From Mycobacterium asiaticum DSM 44297 (GTDB lineage: Bacteria; Actinomycetota; Actinomycetes; Mycobacteriales; Mycobacteriaceae), in the NCBI RefSeq assembly GCF_000613245.1, contig NZ_HG964937.1, forward strand, positions 21,432 through 59,877: a stretch of DNA of 38,446 bases, in the 5' to 3' direction. Numbering within the stretch: the stretch's first letter is position 1; each line of letters begins with the position of its first letter. A model generated the notes under the pieces. The model was given only the letters and a program-made list of their open reading frames with translations, had not been told where the DNA came from and searched no databases. A program made the position numbers and the translations under genes. Shown in pieces: positions 1 to 7,069 of the stretch.

Positions 1-1053
1 GCGGGCGGCGCCGGCGGCAACGGTGGGTTGGTCGGCGACGGCGGTGAGGGCGGAGCCGGCGGGAACGGCGGTAACGCCAACAATCCCGGATTGCTGGGCC
101 AGGTCGGCTTGACCGGCGGGACCGGCGGCGTCGGCGGCCAGGGCGGCGCCGGGGGCGTCAACGGCGGTGATGGCGGCGACGGTGGCGCAGGAGGAACCGG
201 CGGAACCGGCGGAATCGGCGGACTGGGGCAGATGGGCGGCACCGGCGCGGATGGCACATTCGACAACGGCGGTAGTGGCACCGGTGGTACCGGCGGAACC
301 GGCGGTACCGGATTTATTGGTGGCGCCGGCGGCACTGGGGGAGACGGCGGTTTGGGCGGGTCGGCAGTTGCCGGCACCGCTGGCGACAAAGGCGCCGGTG
401 GTGCGGGCGGCGCCGGCGGAACCGGCGGCACCGGCGGTACCGGCGGAACCGGGGGCCGGGGCGCCGACGGAAGCATTCTCCACCAGGCGGGCACCGGTGG
501 TACCGGCGGGACGGGCGGGCCCGGTGGCGTCGGCGGCATGGGCGGCACCGGTGGCAGCGGCTCCACTACCGGGGACACCGGCGGCACCGGGGGGACCGGC
601 GCCGGTGGGGACGGCGGCAGGGGCGGTGCCGGTGGCTTCGGCTCTGCGTTCAATCCCGCCGGCAGCGGCGGTACCGGCGGCAATGGCGCATCGAGCAGCA
701 GCAGTCCAGGCGGCAACGGTGGCAACGGCGGCCCTGGCGGTGATGGTCGCGACGGTAGTGCCGGAGGACCGGGTGGTGCAGGCGGCACCGGTGGCGACGG
801 TGCGATTCGAGGCGGGGACGGCGGCGACGGCGGATCCGGCGGCGACGGTGCCGACGCCGCCATCGGCGGCGCTGCTGGCGGCCTCGGCGGTCACGGCGGC
901 GCCGGTGGTACTGGCGGCACCGCCCATGACGGGCCCGATTTCGAGCCGGGTCAGCCGGGCCAACCCGGCCAACCGGGCAATCCCGGACCAGACGTCTCTG
1001 ACGGCGGAACTGGTGGTGCCGGCGGTCCCGGCGGTCAGGGAGGCAGCATTTAG
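1..1053 (+). CDS. PE_PGRS family protein, C-terminal part (5' end outside window)
   Basis: The reading frame is open from the first base and ends in TAG at 1051-1053, so only the C-terminal part (about 350 codons) is present. The protein is built of GGxGG/GGTGGTGG repeats, the PGRS module of mycobacterial PE_PGRS proteins. The N-terminal PE domain must lie to the left. Near the end the repeat pattern changes to a collagen-like [10 protein letters not shown] stretch (about 950-990), then returns to glycine repeats and ends GGQGGSI. There is no folded C-terminal enzymatic domain. PE_PGRS proteins are usually type VII-secreted or cell-surface; that is family knowledge. The next gene converges and ends 7 nt away. 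Codon usage is dominated by GGC/GGT/GGA, and this simple sequence is prone to assembly collapse. Confidence 0.9.
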   Translation, partial: AGGAGGNGGLVGDGGEGGAGGNGGNANNPGLLGQVGLTGGTGGVGGQGGAGGVNGGDGGDGGAGGTGGTGGIGGLGQMGGTGADGTFDNGGSGTGGTGGTGGTGFIGGAGGTGGDGGLGGSAVAGTAGDKGAGGAGGAGGTGGTGGTGGTGGRGADGSILHQAGTGGTGGTGGPGGVGGMGGTGGSGSTTGDTGGTGGTGAGGDGGRGGAGGFGSAFNPAGSGGTGGNGASSSSSPGGNGGNGGPGGDGRDGSAGGPGGAGGTGGDGAIRGGDGGDGGSGGDGADAAIGGAAGGLGGHGGAGGTGGTAHDGPDFEPGQPGQPGQPGNPGPDVSDGGTGGAGGPGGQGGSI

Positions 1054-1060
1054 AGGCGAT

Positions 1061-1705
1061 TCAGTTCTTCGCCAACGCCTCCGCGATAGGCACATCACCG
1101 TTGTTGAACTCGATCGTGCGCCCGATGGTCGAGTCGTCGGCCACCACTGCGGCGGCCACCAGCGCGACGTCCTCGCGAGAAACCGAACCCTTCGCCTCGC
1201 CGATCGCGATCCGTCCGGTCGCCGGCTCGAGCGTCAGCCTGCCCGGTCCGAGCACCGTCCAGTCGAGGCCACTGGCCCGCAAGTGCTCGTCGGCGGCCGC
1301 CTTGGCCTCCGCGTAGGCAAAGAACGAATCGCTCGGCGCAACACCGTGATTGGGACCGGCACCGAAGTAGGACACCATGACGAACCGCCGCACTCCCGCC
1401 CGCTCGGCGGCGTCGATCACCCGGATCGCGGCATCCCGGTCGACGGCATAGGTGCGGGCTGGGTTGCCGCCACCGGCCCCGGCGGAGAAGACGACAACGT
1501 CATGCCCCGACACGAGATCGGCCAACTCATCGGTACCGAGCTGCTCGATGTCGGCGGTCACCGGTTCGGCGCCGGTGGCCGCGACGTCGGCACTGTGATC
1601 GGGATTGCGGAACACCGAACTCACGCGGTCACCGCGCTTGTTCAGGATCCGGGCCAGGTGCAGCGCGACTTTACCGTGCCCGCCGATGATGATGATCTGT
1701 GCCAT
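1061..1705 (-). CDS. NAD(P)-binding SDR-like protein (NmrA/YwnB type)
   Basis: This is a 214-residue Rossmann protein of the atypical short-chain dehydrogenase type. The N-terminus MAQIIIIGGHGKVALHLA holds the glycine-rich dinucleotide loop (GGHGKV). RFVMVSYFGAG and FAYAEAKAAADEHL follow at mid-protein, and the latter retains a YxxxK-like element. Substrate unknown. I chose ATG at 1705 over GTG at 1714 because a TANNNT box (TAGCGT, minus strand 1718-1713) sits 7 nt upstream, which would give a leaderless mRNA. It lies downstream of the double TetR gene on the same strand, with operator copy 1 (1744-1759) in the 54-nt gap, so it may be transcribed separately under that regulator. It converges with the PE_PGRS gene. 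Confidence 0.85.
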   Translation of the reverse strand: MAQIIIIGGHGKVALHLARILNKRGDRVSSVFRNPDHSADVAATGAEPVTADIEQLGTDELADLVSGHDVVVFSAGAGGGNPARTYAVDRDAAIRVIDAAERAGVRRFVMVSYFGAGPNHGVAPSDSFFAYAEAKAAADEHLRASGLDWTVLGPGRLTLEPATGRIAIGEAKGSVSREDVALVAAAVVADDSTIGRTIEFNNGDVPIAEALAKN

Positions 1706-1743
1706 GCCCGTCACGCTACGCGTATCACCGAACCGGCGTCGGG

Positions 1744-1759
1744 ACCATATCTTTGGTTA
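1744..1759 (-). promoter_or_regulatory. Operator copy 1 of the local 15-bp near-palindrome
   Basis: On the minus strand the site reads ACCAAAGATATGGTC, matching the consensus aaCAaA(g/t)AT(n)tGgTc shared with the sites at 3082, 7033, 8834 and 9760. It fills the gap between the tetR stop (1760-1762) and the SDR start at 1705. The site itself contains a -10-like TATGGT, and a second -10 (TAGCGT, 1718-1713) lies downstream. Which of these is the real promoter cannot be decided by eye. Confidence 0.6.
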
Positions 1760-3022
1760 CTACTTGTCCCGAATCGCCACGCCCCGCAAGACCGTGTCGC
1801 GGGCCAGCAGCAACGACGTGCGGGTGCCCACCGCGCGCAGAATGTTCTCCGGTATCCACTGCATGCCGATGATGCATCGGGCCAACATCGTTGTCGACGC
1901 CGCGTCGGCGCGGATCTCGGCCGACCGGATTCCTTCGGCCAGTAGGGATTTCATCTGACGCAGCCGCGTCGTGTAGGACCACCCGGGGTTCACGGTGTCC
2001 CGTGGCGGCGATTGGCGCATCCACGCCAGCTGAATCCTGAACTCGTCGGAGAACTGGTCCAACGCATTGACATTGACCCAGCTGAGGGCGTCCAGCTTCT
2101 CGATCGGTGTCCCTGCCGACCGCAGCACGTCAACCCAGCCGGCTTCGACCTTCTGGCCGAATGAGCGCATGATCGAGGCCAGTAGTTCGTCTTTGGACCC
2201 GATCACCCGGTACACCGTTCCGGTCCCCAGCCCGGCCGCCGACGCGATATCCCGGATGGTGGTGACCTCATATCCCTTGCGGCCGAACTCGGTTCGTGCC
2301 ACGGCCCGCAAATGTGCCGCCTTGTCACTGGGGTCGGCCGCACTGTCGTCAGCCCAGGTCCGGATGACCTCGCTGGCAGCGGCGAATGCCGGCGACCGGT
2401 CCAGCGCGGGATCGGTGGGTAGCCGGGACGCCAACCCCTGCAAGATGATTCGACACATCAACGCGGCGACCTGGTCGGGGGAGGAGTTGTGCCGGATCAC
2501 ATCGAGGCCGACTTGCAGCATGGTCTGGCAGATCCGATCGGCCAGCGTGGGAAGGTCGATGTCGGCCTTGATGTAACCGCTCCATCTGGCGGCCCGCAGT
2601 GTCTGCAGCATCGCCTCCAGGATCGCGACGGGGCGCTGCTGCGTCAGCTTCATCAGTTCGGGATCCGCGCTCGGTCCCTCGTAGAAGGACATCTGCAAGG
2701 CCGCGCGGTGTCGCACAGCGCAGTTGGCGATCGCCGAGCCCAACTCGATGATCTGCTCGGCCGGGGGCCGTGAGTCCGGCTCGTCCAGTTTCGCTTGAGC
2801 GCTTTGCCCTATCCGCGCCAGATCGGCCTGATAGCGGTGAATGAGCTCGACGAGTATCGCTTCTTTGGATTCGAAGTGGTGGTAGAGACTGCCCGGGAGA
2901 ATGCCTGCCGCATCGGCGATTTCCTGCAGGGAGGTGCGCAGTCCCGACGAGGCGATCAAGGTTGCCGCGGTCTCGAGGATCTCGGTCCGCCGGGTTCGGG
3001 ATTCGGTTGCGCTGTCGGTCAT
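1760..3022 (-). CDS. Tandem TetR-family regulator (two TetR units in one chain)
   Basis: This 420-residue protein has two complete TetR-like units. The first helix-turn-helix is at about residues 12-57 (TSLQEIADAAGILPGSLYHH, then FESKEAILVEL), followed by a helical ligand-binding domain. A second HTH is at about 238-285 (VTTIRDIASAAGLGTGTVYR, then VIGSKDELLASI), with its own C-terminal domain. Ordinary TetR proteins are about 200 residues, so this is a covalent dimer-like fusion. It is probably the repressor of the surrounding regulon: operator copy 2 lies in its own upstream region (3082-3097) and four more copies lie in front of neighbouring genes. The ligand is unknown, perhaps an acyl-CoA as in other mycobacterial TetRs near fadE genes (inference). 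ATG start at 3022. Confidence 0.9.
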   Translation of the reverse strand: MTDSATESRTRRTEILETAATLIASSGLRTSLQEIADAAGILPGSLYHHFESKEAILVELIHRYQADLARIGQSAQAKLDEPDSRPPAEQIIELGSAIANCAVRHRAALQMSFYEGPSADPELMKLTQQRPVAILEAMLQTLRAARWSGYIKADIDLPTLADRICQTMLQVGLDVIRHNSSPDQVAALMCRIILQGLASRLPTDPALDRSPAFAAASEVIRTWADDSAADPSDKAAHLRAVARTEFGRKGYEVTTIRDIASAAGLGTGTVYRVIGSKDELLASIMRSFGQKVEAGWVDVLRSAGTPIEKLDALSWVNVNALDQFSDEFRIQLAWMRQSPPRDTVNPGWSYTTRLRQMKSLLAEGIRSAEIRADAASTTMLARCIIGMQWIPENILRAVGTRTSLLLARDTVLRGVAIRDK

Positions 3023-3081
3023 GGCCGGCCGGACTTGGTGAATCGCAGCGTCGGCAACATGCGAATCCCGTCTTCCTGCTG

Positions 3082-3097
3082 AACCAAATCTTTGTTA
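3082..3097 (-). promoter_or_regulatory. Operator copy 2 in the tetR promoter region
   Basis: The minus strand reads AACAAAGATTTGGTT, the closest of the five copies to the consensus. A possible -35 (TTGGTT, 3087-3082) lies inside the site, with a weak -10 (TCGCAT, 3064-3059) 17 nt downstream, leading to the tetR ATG at 3022. The position suggests autorepression. The rest of the 130-nt gap between the nitroreductase stop and tetR shows nothing else. Confidence 0.65.
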
Positions 3098-3152
3098 GAG
3101 GTTACCAGAATGGCCGCGCCAAACGCGCTGCGTACGGCCCCGCTGACCCATC

Positions 3153-3800
3153 CTAGCCGGGCGGGCCCGACCAGTGGTCGACCGCGATCACCTCGTCGAC
3201 GGGGAGGCGGCGGGCGGGCCGGAACGTGGTCCCGGCGCGCAGGCGGCCGACGGGCAGCAGGCAGCCCTGCACGTAGTCCGCCGGGATGCCGAGCAGTTCC
3301 GCGACGGCTGTCTCGTGGTGCAGGTGCAGGGTGGTGATGCAGGTGCCGTAGCCCCGGGTGTGCAGGGCGAGCTGAAAGTTCCACACGGCCGGAAAGATCG
3401 AGCCGTACAGCGTTGCCCGATAGAAGGACTCGTCGCCGTCGATGCGGGGCAGGTAAGGCCGGTAGCAGGGGATCACCAGCACCGGAATCCGGGCCAGGTT
3501 CTCCACCAGCCACTCCGTCGACGACATCAGCCGGGTCTCCGGCGTCCCGGCCGGCATCATCTCCGTCAATAGCTGACCGCCCACACGGCGCAGATACGCT
3601 TCCCGGTAGAACTCCCCGATCTTGCCCCGCAACGCCGGATCGGTCACCAACAGCCACCGCCAGGTTTGCTGGTTGGAGCCATTGGCGGCCTGAAGACCGA
3701 TGCGCAGGCAGTCGCGGATTTCGTCCAGGTCGACGTGCGCGTCCAGGTCGAGCGACTTGCGCGCCGAGCGAGTCGCGGTCAGCAGGTAGGGGATGTCCAC
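3153..3800 (-). CDS. Nitroreductase-family flavoprotein
   Basis: The 215-residue protein has the FMN-dependent nitroreductase fold. An early RSARKSLD segment is followed by an ANGSNQQTWRW segment, which fits the FMN-phosphate and ring contacts of the family. The C-terminal half has AVWNFQLALHTRGYGTCITT, the family's conserved helix and glycine turn, and LGIPADYVQGCLLPVG. Members reduce nitro groups, quinones or conjugated enones with NAD(P)H; the substrate here is unknown. GTG start at 3800, only 3 nt after the upstream SDR stop, so it is the last gene of the four-gene leftward operon that begins at 6978. The operon context suggests reduction of a double bond or activated ring in a catabolic intermediate (inference). 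Confidence 0.88.
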   Translation of the reverse strand: MDIPYLLTATRSARKSLDLDAHVDLDEIRDCLRIGLQAANGSNQQTWRWLLVTDPALRGKIGEFYREAYLRRVGGQLLTEMMPAGTPETRLMSSTEWLVENLARIPVLVIPCYRPYLPRIDGDESFYRATLYGSIFPAVWNFQLALHTRGYGTCITTLHLHHETAVAELLGIPADYVQGCLLPVGRLRAGTTFRPARRLPVDEVIAVDHWSGPPG

Positions 3801-3803
3801 AGA

Positions 3804-4739
3804 TCAGACTCCTAAGTCGACGCCGCGTTGCGCGCAGACGCCGAACACTTCCTCGAAGATGGAACCCGGCACCGTGAACGATTCGGTCGCGCTCACCTCG
3901 GACAGATGCGTTGCGATGTCGTCGGCAGTCGGTGCATGGGCGGGGTCGGCGAGCCAGCCCTGGCCGAGGCCGACGAACACCCGCGCAAAGCGGCCCGCGC
4001 ACGCGGAGAAGTTCTGGTGACTGAAGTCGCAAGCGCGGCTGGCCAAGAAGATCACCATCGGCACCACCAACTCGGGCTTGATCAACTCCAGAAAGCCGAT
4101 CCGTTCCAGCGCTTCGGGGTCCCCGACGGTTTCGGTCACCATGCGCGAAAAGCCGAACGGCAGTACGGTGTTGGCGAGTATGCCGTGTTCGGCGCCCTCG
4201 ATGGCGATGACGTTGCACAGCCCAACCAGGCCCGCCTTCGCGGCCGCGTAATGCGCTTCCCATGGCTGCCCGAACATTCCTCCCGAGGAGGAGATGAACA
4301 CGAACCGGCCGTAGCCCTGCGTCTTCATCACTCGATAGGCGGGCTGGCTCAGATAGAACCCGCCGTCCAGGTGCACGCTGAGCATCCGACGCCAGTCTTC
4401 GGGGGACAATTCGTCGAAGGCGATGCTGTTGAAGATGCCGGCGTTGCTGATGACCGCGTCCAGCCGGCCGTACTTGTCCAGGGCAGCCTGAATGATCGCG
4501 GCGCCGCCCTCAGGACTGGCCACCGACTCGTGCGAGGCCACCGCCGTGCCGCCCGCGTTTTCGATTTCGGCGACCACCTGGTCGGCGACGGTGGTGTCGG
4601 CACCCTCACCGTGCATGGTCCCGCCGAGGTCATTGACGACGACCGCGGCACCTCGGCGAGCCAATTCGAGCGCGTACAAGCGTCCGAGGCCGCGGCCCGC
4701 GCCGGTGACGACGGCGACCTGCCCCGCAAAATCGATCAT
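3804..4739 (-). CDS. Short-chain dehydrogenase/reductase (MFE-2-like SDR)
   Basis: This is a 311-residue classical SDR. The cofactor loop TGAGRGLGRLYALELARRGA is at about residues 12-31, followed by VVNDLGG, NAG (ISNAGIF) and the catalytic Ser-Tyr-Lys (FISSSGGMFG, then HYAAAKAGLVGL). The VVNDLGGTMHGEG type of cofactor loop resembles the hydroxyacyl-CoA dehydrogenase domain of multifunctional enzyme type 2 and its mycobacterial single-domain relatives, suggesting oxidation of a 3-hydroxyacyl-CoA. The C-terminal extension beyond a typical 250-residue SDR fits that group. Its ATG overlaps the stop of the upstream acyl-CoA dehydrogenase (ATGA, 4736-4739), indicating translational coupling. Confidence 0.9.
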   Translation of the reverse strand: MIDFAGQVAVVTGAGRGLGRLYALELARRGAAVVVNDLGGTMHGEGADTTVADQVVAEIENAGGTAVASHESVASPEGGAAIIQAALDKYGRLDAVISNAGIFNSIAFDELSPEDWRRMLSVHLDGGFYLSQPAYRVMKTQGYGRFVFISSSGGMFGQPWEAHYAAAKAGLVGLCNVIAIEGAEHGILANTVLPFGFSRMVTETVGDPEALERIGFLELIKPELVVPMVIFLASRACDFSHQNFSACAGRFARVFVGLGQGWLADPAHAPTADDIATHLSEVSATESFTVPGSIFEEVFGVCAQRGVDLGV

Positions 4740-5830
4740 CGCTGTCCCTTGTTTGCCAGGCGCGCACCGATTTCGGTCAGGTACGTGTCGGGCCCACCTC
4801 CGAATGCGCTCCAGCCAAGCAGTCGCTTGAGGTAGAGGTGCGCATCATGCTCCCAGGTGTATCCGATGCCGCCGAACACCTGGATGGCGGTGTCCCCGAC
4901 GGCGGCCAACCGACCGGCGAACGCCTTGGCTCGCATCGCGGACAGGTGGCGCTCCGTGGAATCGGCGGCATCAGCCGCCCACAACGCATGAATCACCCCG
5001 CTGCGAGCCAACTCGACCGTCTCGAACATGTCCACACACAGGTGCTGTACCGCTTGGAACGATCCGATGGCCTGGCCGAATTGCTTTCGCGCCTTTGCGT
5101 GTTCGATCGCCATGGTCATCACGGCACGTGCGGCGCCCAGCGCGTCGGCGGCCGTCACGATCAACACGTCGTCAGCCGTGGCCCGGATGGCGTCGGCCGA
5201 CAGCGTGCCCAGCCGCTGTGCGGACACGTCGTCAAGCTCGACTCGAAACTGCTTGCGCGTCGGGTCAATTCCGCGTTCGAGCGTCACGGAGAGGCCGGAA
5301 TCCGCGGTCTTCACGGCGAAGAGCCCGATGTCGTCGCCGTCCTGCGCCAAAACAAGCATGATGTCGGCGGCCGCCGCGTCCGGCACCAGAGCGATCTCAC
5401 CCTTGAGCACGACGTGCGGCTCACGTTCGATTGCCGCGACCGTGCCGGTATCCAACAGTGCGGCCGTCGCTACGGATGTTCCGGCGGCAATCTCGGCGAG
5501 GATCCTCGACGCCGGCTCACCGCCGAGCCGAGTCAACGCCCGCACGGCACCGACCGCCGTGGACAGCCAGGGGCCCGGGTGCAGGGCGGCGCCGAGTTCC
5601 TCGGCAACAATGCCGGCGTCGACCATGGTCAGGCCGGCACCGCCGGCTGCCTCCGGCACCAGCAGGCCGGTCGCGCCCAAGTCGGCCAGGCCGCGCCACA
5701 CGGTCTCGGTGCTCCCGGTGGGTTCGTCGAGCAGCACGCGCACGTGCCCGGAGATCGGTGCCCGCTCGGCCAGAAAACGCCGCACCGTGTCGCGCAGCGC
5801 CACCTGTTCCTCGGTGAGTTCGAGATTCAT
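4736..5830 (-). CDS. Acyl-CoA dehydrogenase, short partner subunit
   Basis: This 364-residue member of the acyl-CoA dehydrogenase family starts MNLELTEEQVALRDTVRRFL. The C-terminal FAD domain has RKQFGQAIGSFQAVQH and the motif QVFGGIGYTWEHDAHLYLKR, typical of mycobacterial FadE proteins. The middle beta domain is short and poorly conserved. Its length and its adjacency to a second, different FadE fit the alpha2-beta2 heterotetrameric dehydrogenases that mycobacteria use on sterol side chains and ring fragments (for example FadE28-FadE29). In those, the two subunits share FAD and catalytic residues. Both boundaries are 4-nt ATGA overlaps (5827-5830 and 4736-4739), as expected for subunits made in equal amounts. 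Confidence 0.9.
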   Translation of the reverse strand: MNLELTEEQVALRDTVRRFLAERAPISGHVRVLLDEPTGSTETVWRGLADLGATGLLVPEAAGGAGLTMVDAGIVAEELGAALHPGPWLSTAVGAVRALTRLGGEPASRILAEIAAGTSVATAALLDTGTVAAIEREPHVVLKGEIALVPDAAAADIMLVLAQDGDDIGLFAVKTADSGLSVTLERGIDPTRKQFRVELDDVSAQRLGTLSADAIRATADDVLIVTAADALGAARAVMTMAIEHAKARKQFGQAIGSFQAVQHLCVDMFETVELARSGVIHALWAADAADSTERHLSAMRAKAFAGRLAAVGDTAIQVFGGIGYTWEHDAHLYLKRLLGWSAFGGGPDTYLTEIGARLANKGQR

Positions 5831-6978
5831 GAGCGCGGCAAACCCAGGACCCGCTGGGCGGTGATGTTCTTGTTGATCTGGCTGGTGCCACCCGCGATGG
5901 TCAGCGACCGGGATGTCAGCCGGTAATCAGCCCAGCGACCGTGCACGCCGCGGGTGCCCAGCACGTCGAACGCCAGGGCGGCCAGATCCTGGCCGATCTC
6001 ACCCCACACCGTCTTCGCCAAGCTGGCCGAGCCGAGTGGGTCGCCGCCGTGCAGAGTCGCCGAGATAGCCCGCTGGCAAAGAACTTCCAGATATTTCATG
6101 CGCACCGATATCTCCCCGAGCCGGCGCAGGATCACCGGGTCCTCCAGCGCCTCGCCGCCGTCGGTCTCCGCGAAGTCGGCAACCAGTTCTTCCAGCCGTA
6201 CTTGCATTTCCGCGTAGAGCCGGGCTGCGCCGGCACGCTCATGGCTCAACGTCGTGGTGGCAACCCGCCAGCCGCCATTGAGGGGACCGAGCAGCGCGTC
6301 GGCCGGCACCCGGACGTCATGGAAGAACACTTCGGCGAAATCTGTGTCGCCGTTGAGCGTCACCAACGGGCGTGCCTCGATACCGGGCAGGCTCATGTCC
6401 ACGATCAAGCAGGAGATCCCCTTGTGCTTCGGGGCCTCCGGATCGGTGCGAACATACAGCTGACACCAGTTGGCCTGATGGCCCAGCGATGTCCAAATCT
6501 TCTGTCCGGTAACGACGAAGTGGTCACCGTCGCGCACCGCCTTCGTCCGCAGCGCGGCCAGATCAGAGCCGGCTTCTGGCTCGGACATCCCTTGGCACCA
6601 GATGTCGTCGGCACGCATCATCCGGGGCAGTAGCGTCGTCTTCTGCGACTCGGTGCCGTACTGCATTATCGCCGGAGCGATGTTGTTCATCCCGATGACG
6701 TTGAGCGGCAGTGGCGCCCGCGCCCGAGTGGTCTCCTCGGTGTAGACCAGTTGCTCGAGTACGGTCGCCCCGCGGCCGCCGTACTCCCGTGGCCAGGACA
6801 CCGCCGCCCAGCCGGCATCGGCCATGGTCGCGTTCCACGCACGGAGCTTTTCGAAGACCGCGTCGCTGCGGCCGGAGGGCCGGCGCGCGGCGGTCAATTC
6901 CTCGGTGAGATTTTCGGACAGCCAGCCACGCAGCTCGTCGCGGAATCGTTCCACTTCCGCGGGGTAGGAGAAATCCAC
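5827..6978 (-). CDS. Acyl-CoA dehydrogenase, long partner subunit (first gene of operon)
   Basis: This is a 383-residue acyl-CoA dehydrogenase. Domains in order are an N-terminal helical region (VSWPREYGGRGATVLEQLVY), a beta domain with the FAD/substrate strand CQGMSEPEAGSDLAAL and KIWTSLGHQANWC, and the C-terminal helical domain ending GGTSQINKNITAQRVLGLPR. The C-terminus lacks the usual YxGT(S/N)EI segment with a glutamate, having TSQINKN instead; this fits one subunit of a heteromeric FadE pair. GTG start at 6978, about 36 nt downstream of the predicted start site of a strong leftward promoter (TTGACC-17-TAGAGT). That promoter is overlapped by operator copy 3, so the whole fadE-fadE-SDR-nitroreductase operon is probably repressed from there. 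Confidence 0.9.
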   Translation of the reverse strand: MDFSYPAEVERFRDELRGWLSENLTEELTAARRPSGRSDAVFEKLRAWNATMADAGWAAVSWPREYGGRGATVLEQLVYTEETTRARAPLPLNVIGMNNIAPAIMQYGTESQKTTLLPRMMRADDIWCQGMSEPEAGSDLAALRTKAVRDGDHFVVTGQKIWTSLGHQANWCQLYVRTDPEAPKHKGISCLIVDMSLPGIEARPLVTLNGDTDFAEVFFHDVRVPADALLGPLNGGWRVATTTLSHERAGAARLYAEMQVRLEELVADFAETDGGEALEDPVILRRLGEISVRMKYLEVLCQRAISATLHGGDPLGSASLAKTVWGEIGQDLAALAFDVLGTRGVHGRWADYRLTSRSLTIAGGTSQINKNITAQRVLGLPRS

Positions 6979-7020
6979 GTTTGCTATTCGACCTCATGCG
7001 ATTGACTGCAGCCAAGCCGG

Positions 7021-7049
7021 ACTCTACGTTGGAACAGATATTTGGTCAA
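7021..7049 (-). promoter_or_regulatory. Leftward promoter of the fadE operon
   Basis: On the minus strand, -35 TTGACC (7049-7044) is followed by a 17-nt spacer and -10 TAGAGT (7026-7021), close to the mycobacterial SigA consensus. Transcription would begin near 7014, with a leader of about 36 nt before the GTG at 6978. Operator copy 3 (7033-7047) covers part of the -35 and most of the spacer. Confidence 0.65.
7033..7047 (+). promoter_or_regulatory. Operator copy 3 in the fadE/VWA divergent region
   Basis: The site reads AACAGATATTTGGTC and matches the five-copy consensus. It lies between the divergent fadE operon (start 6978) and the VWA gene (start 7070) and overlaps the -35 and spacer of the leftward promoter, a position expected for repression. 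I do not see a strong rightward promoter for the VWA gene in this gap. Confidence 0.7.
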
Positions 7050-7069
7050 CAGAGGTGCGGGAGTCGGAC

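Noticed and set aside
1..1053. Tandem repeats in the first kilobase as a CRISPR or minisatellite
   Set aside because: The repeats are short, coding GGx triplets in one frame without spacers; they are the PGRS coding repeat.
167..1945. Long rightward open frame of 592 codons over the PE_PGRS tail and the SDR gene
   Set aside because: It is an out-of-frame reading of glycine repeats followed by antisense of the SDR; composition is Ala/Pro/Val from shifted GGC codons and no domain is seen.
3019..4263. Leftward open frame of 414 codons
   Set aside because: It is an Arg/Gly/Ala-rich shadow of the nitroreductase and SDR genes, which have clear motifs in other frames.
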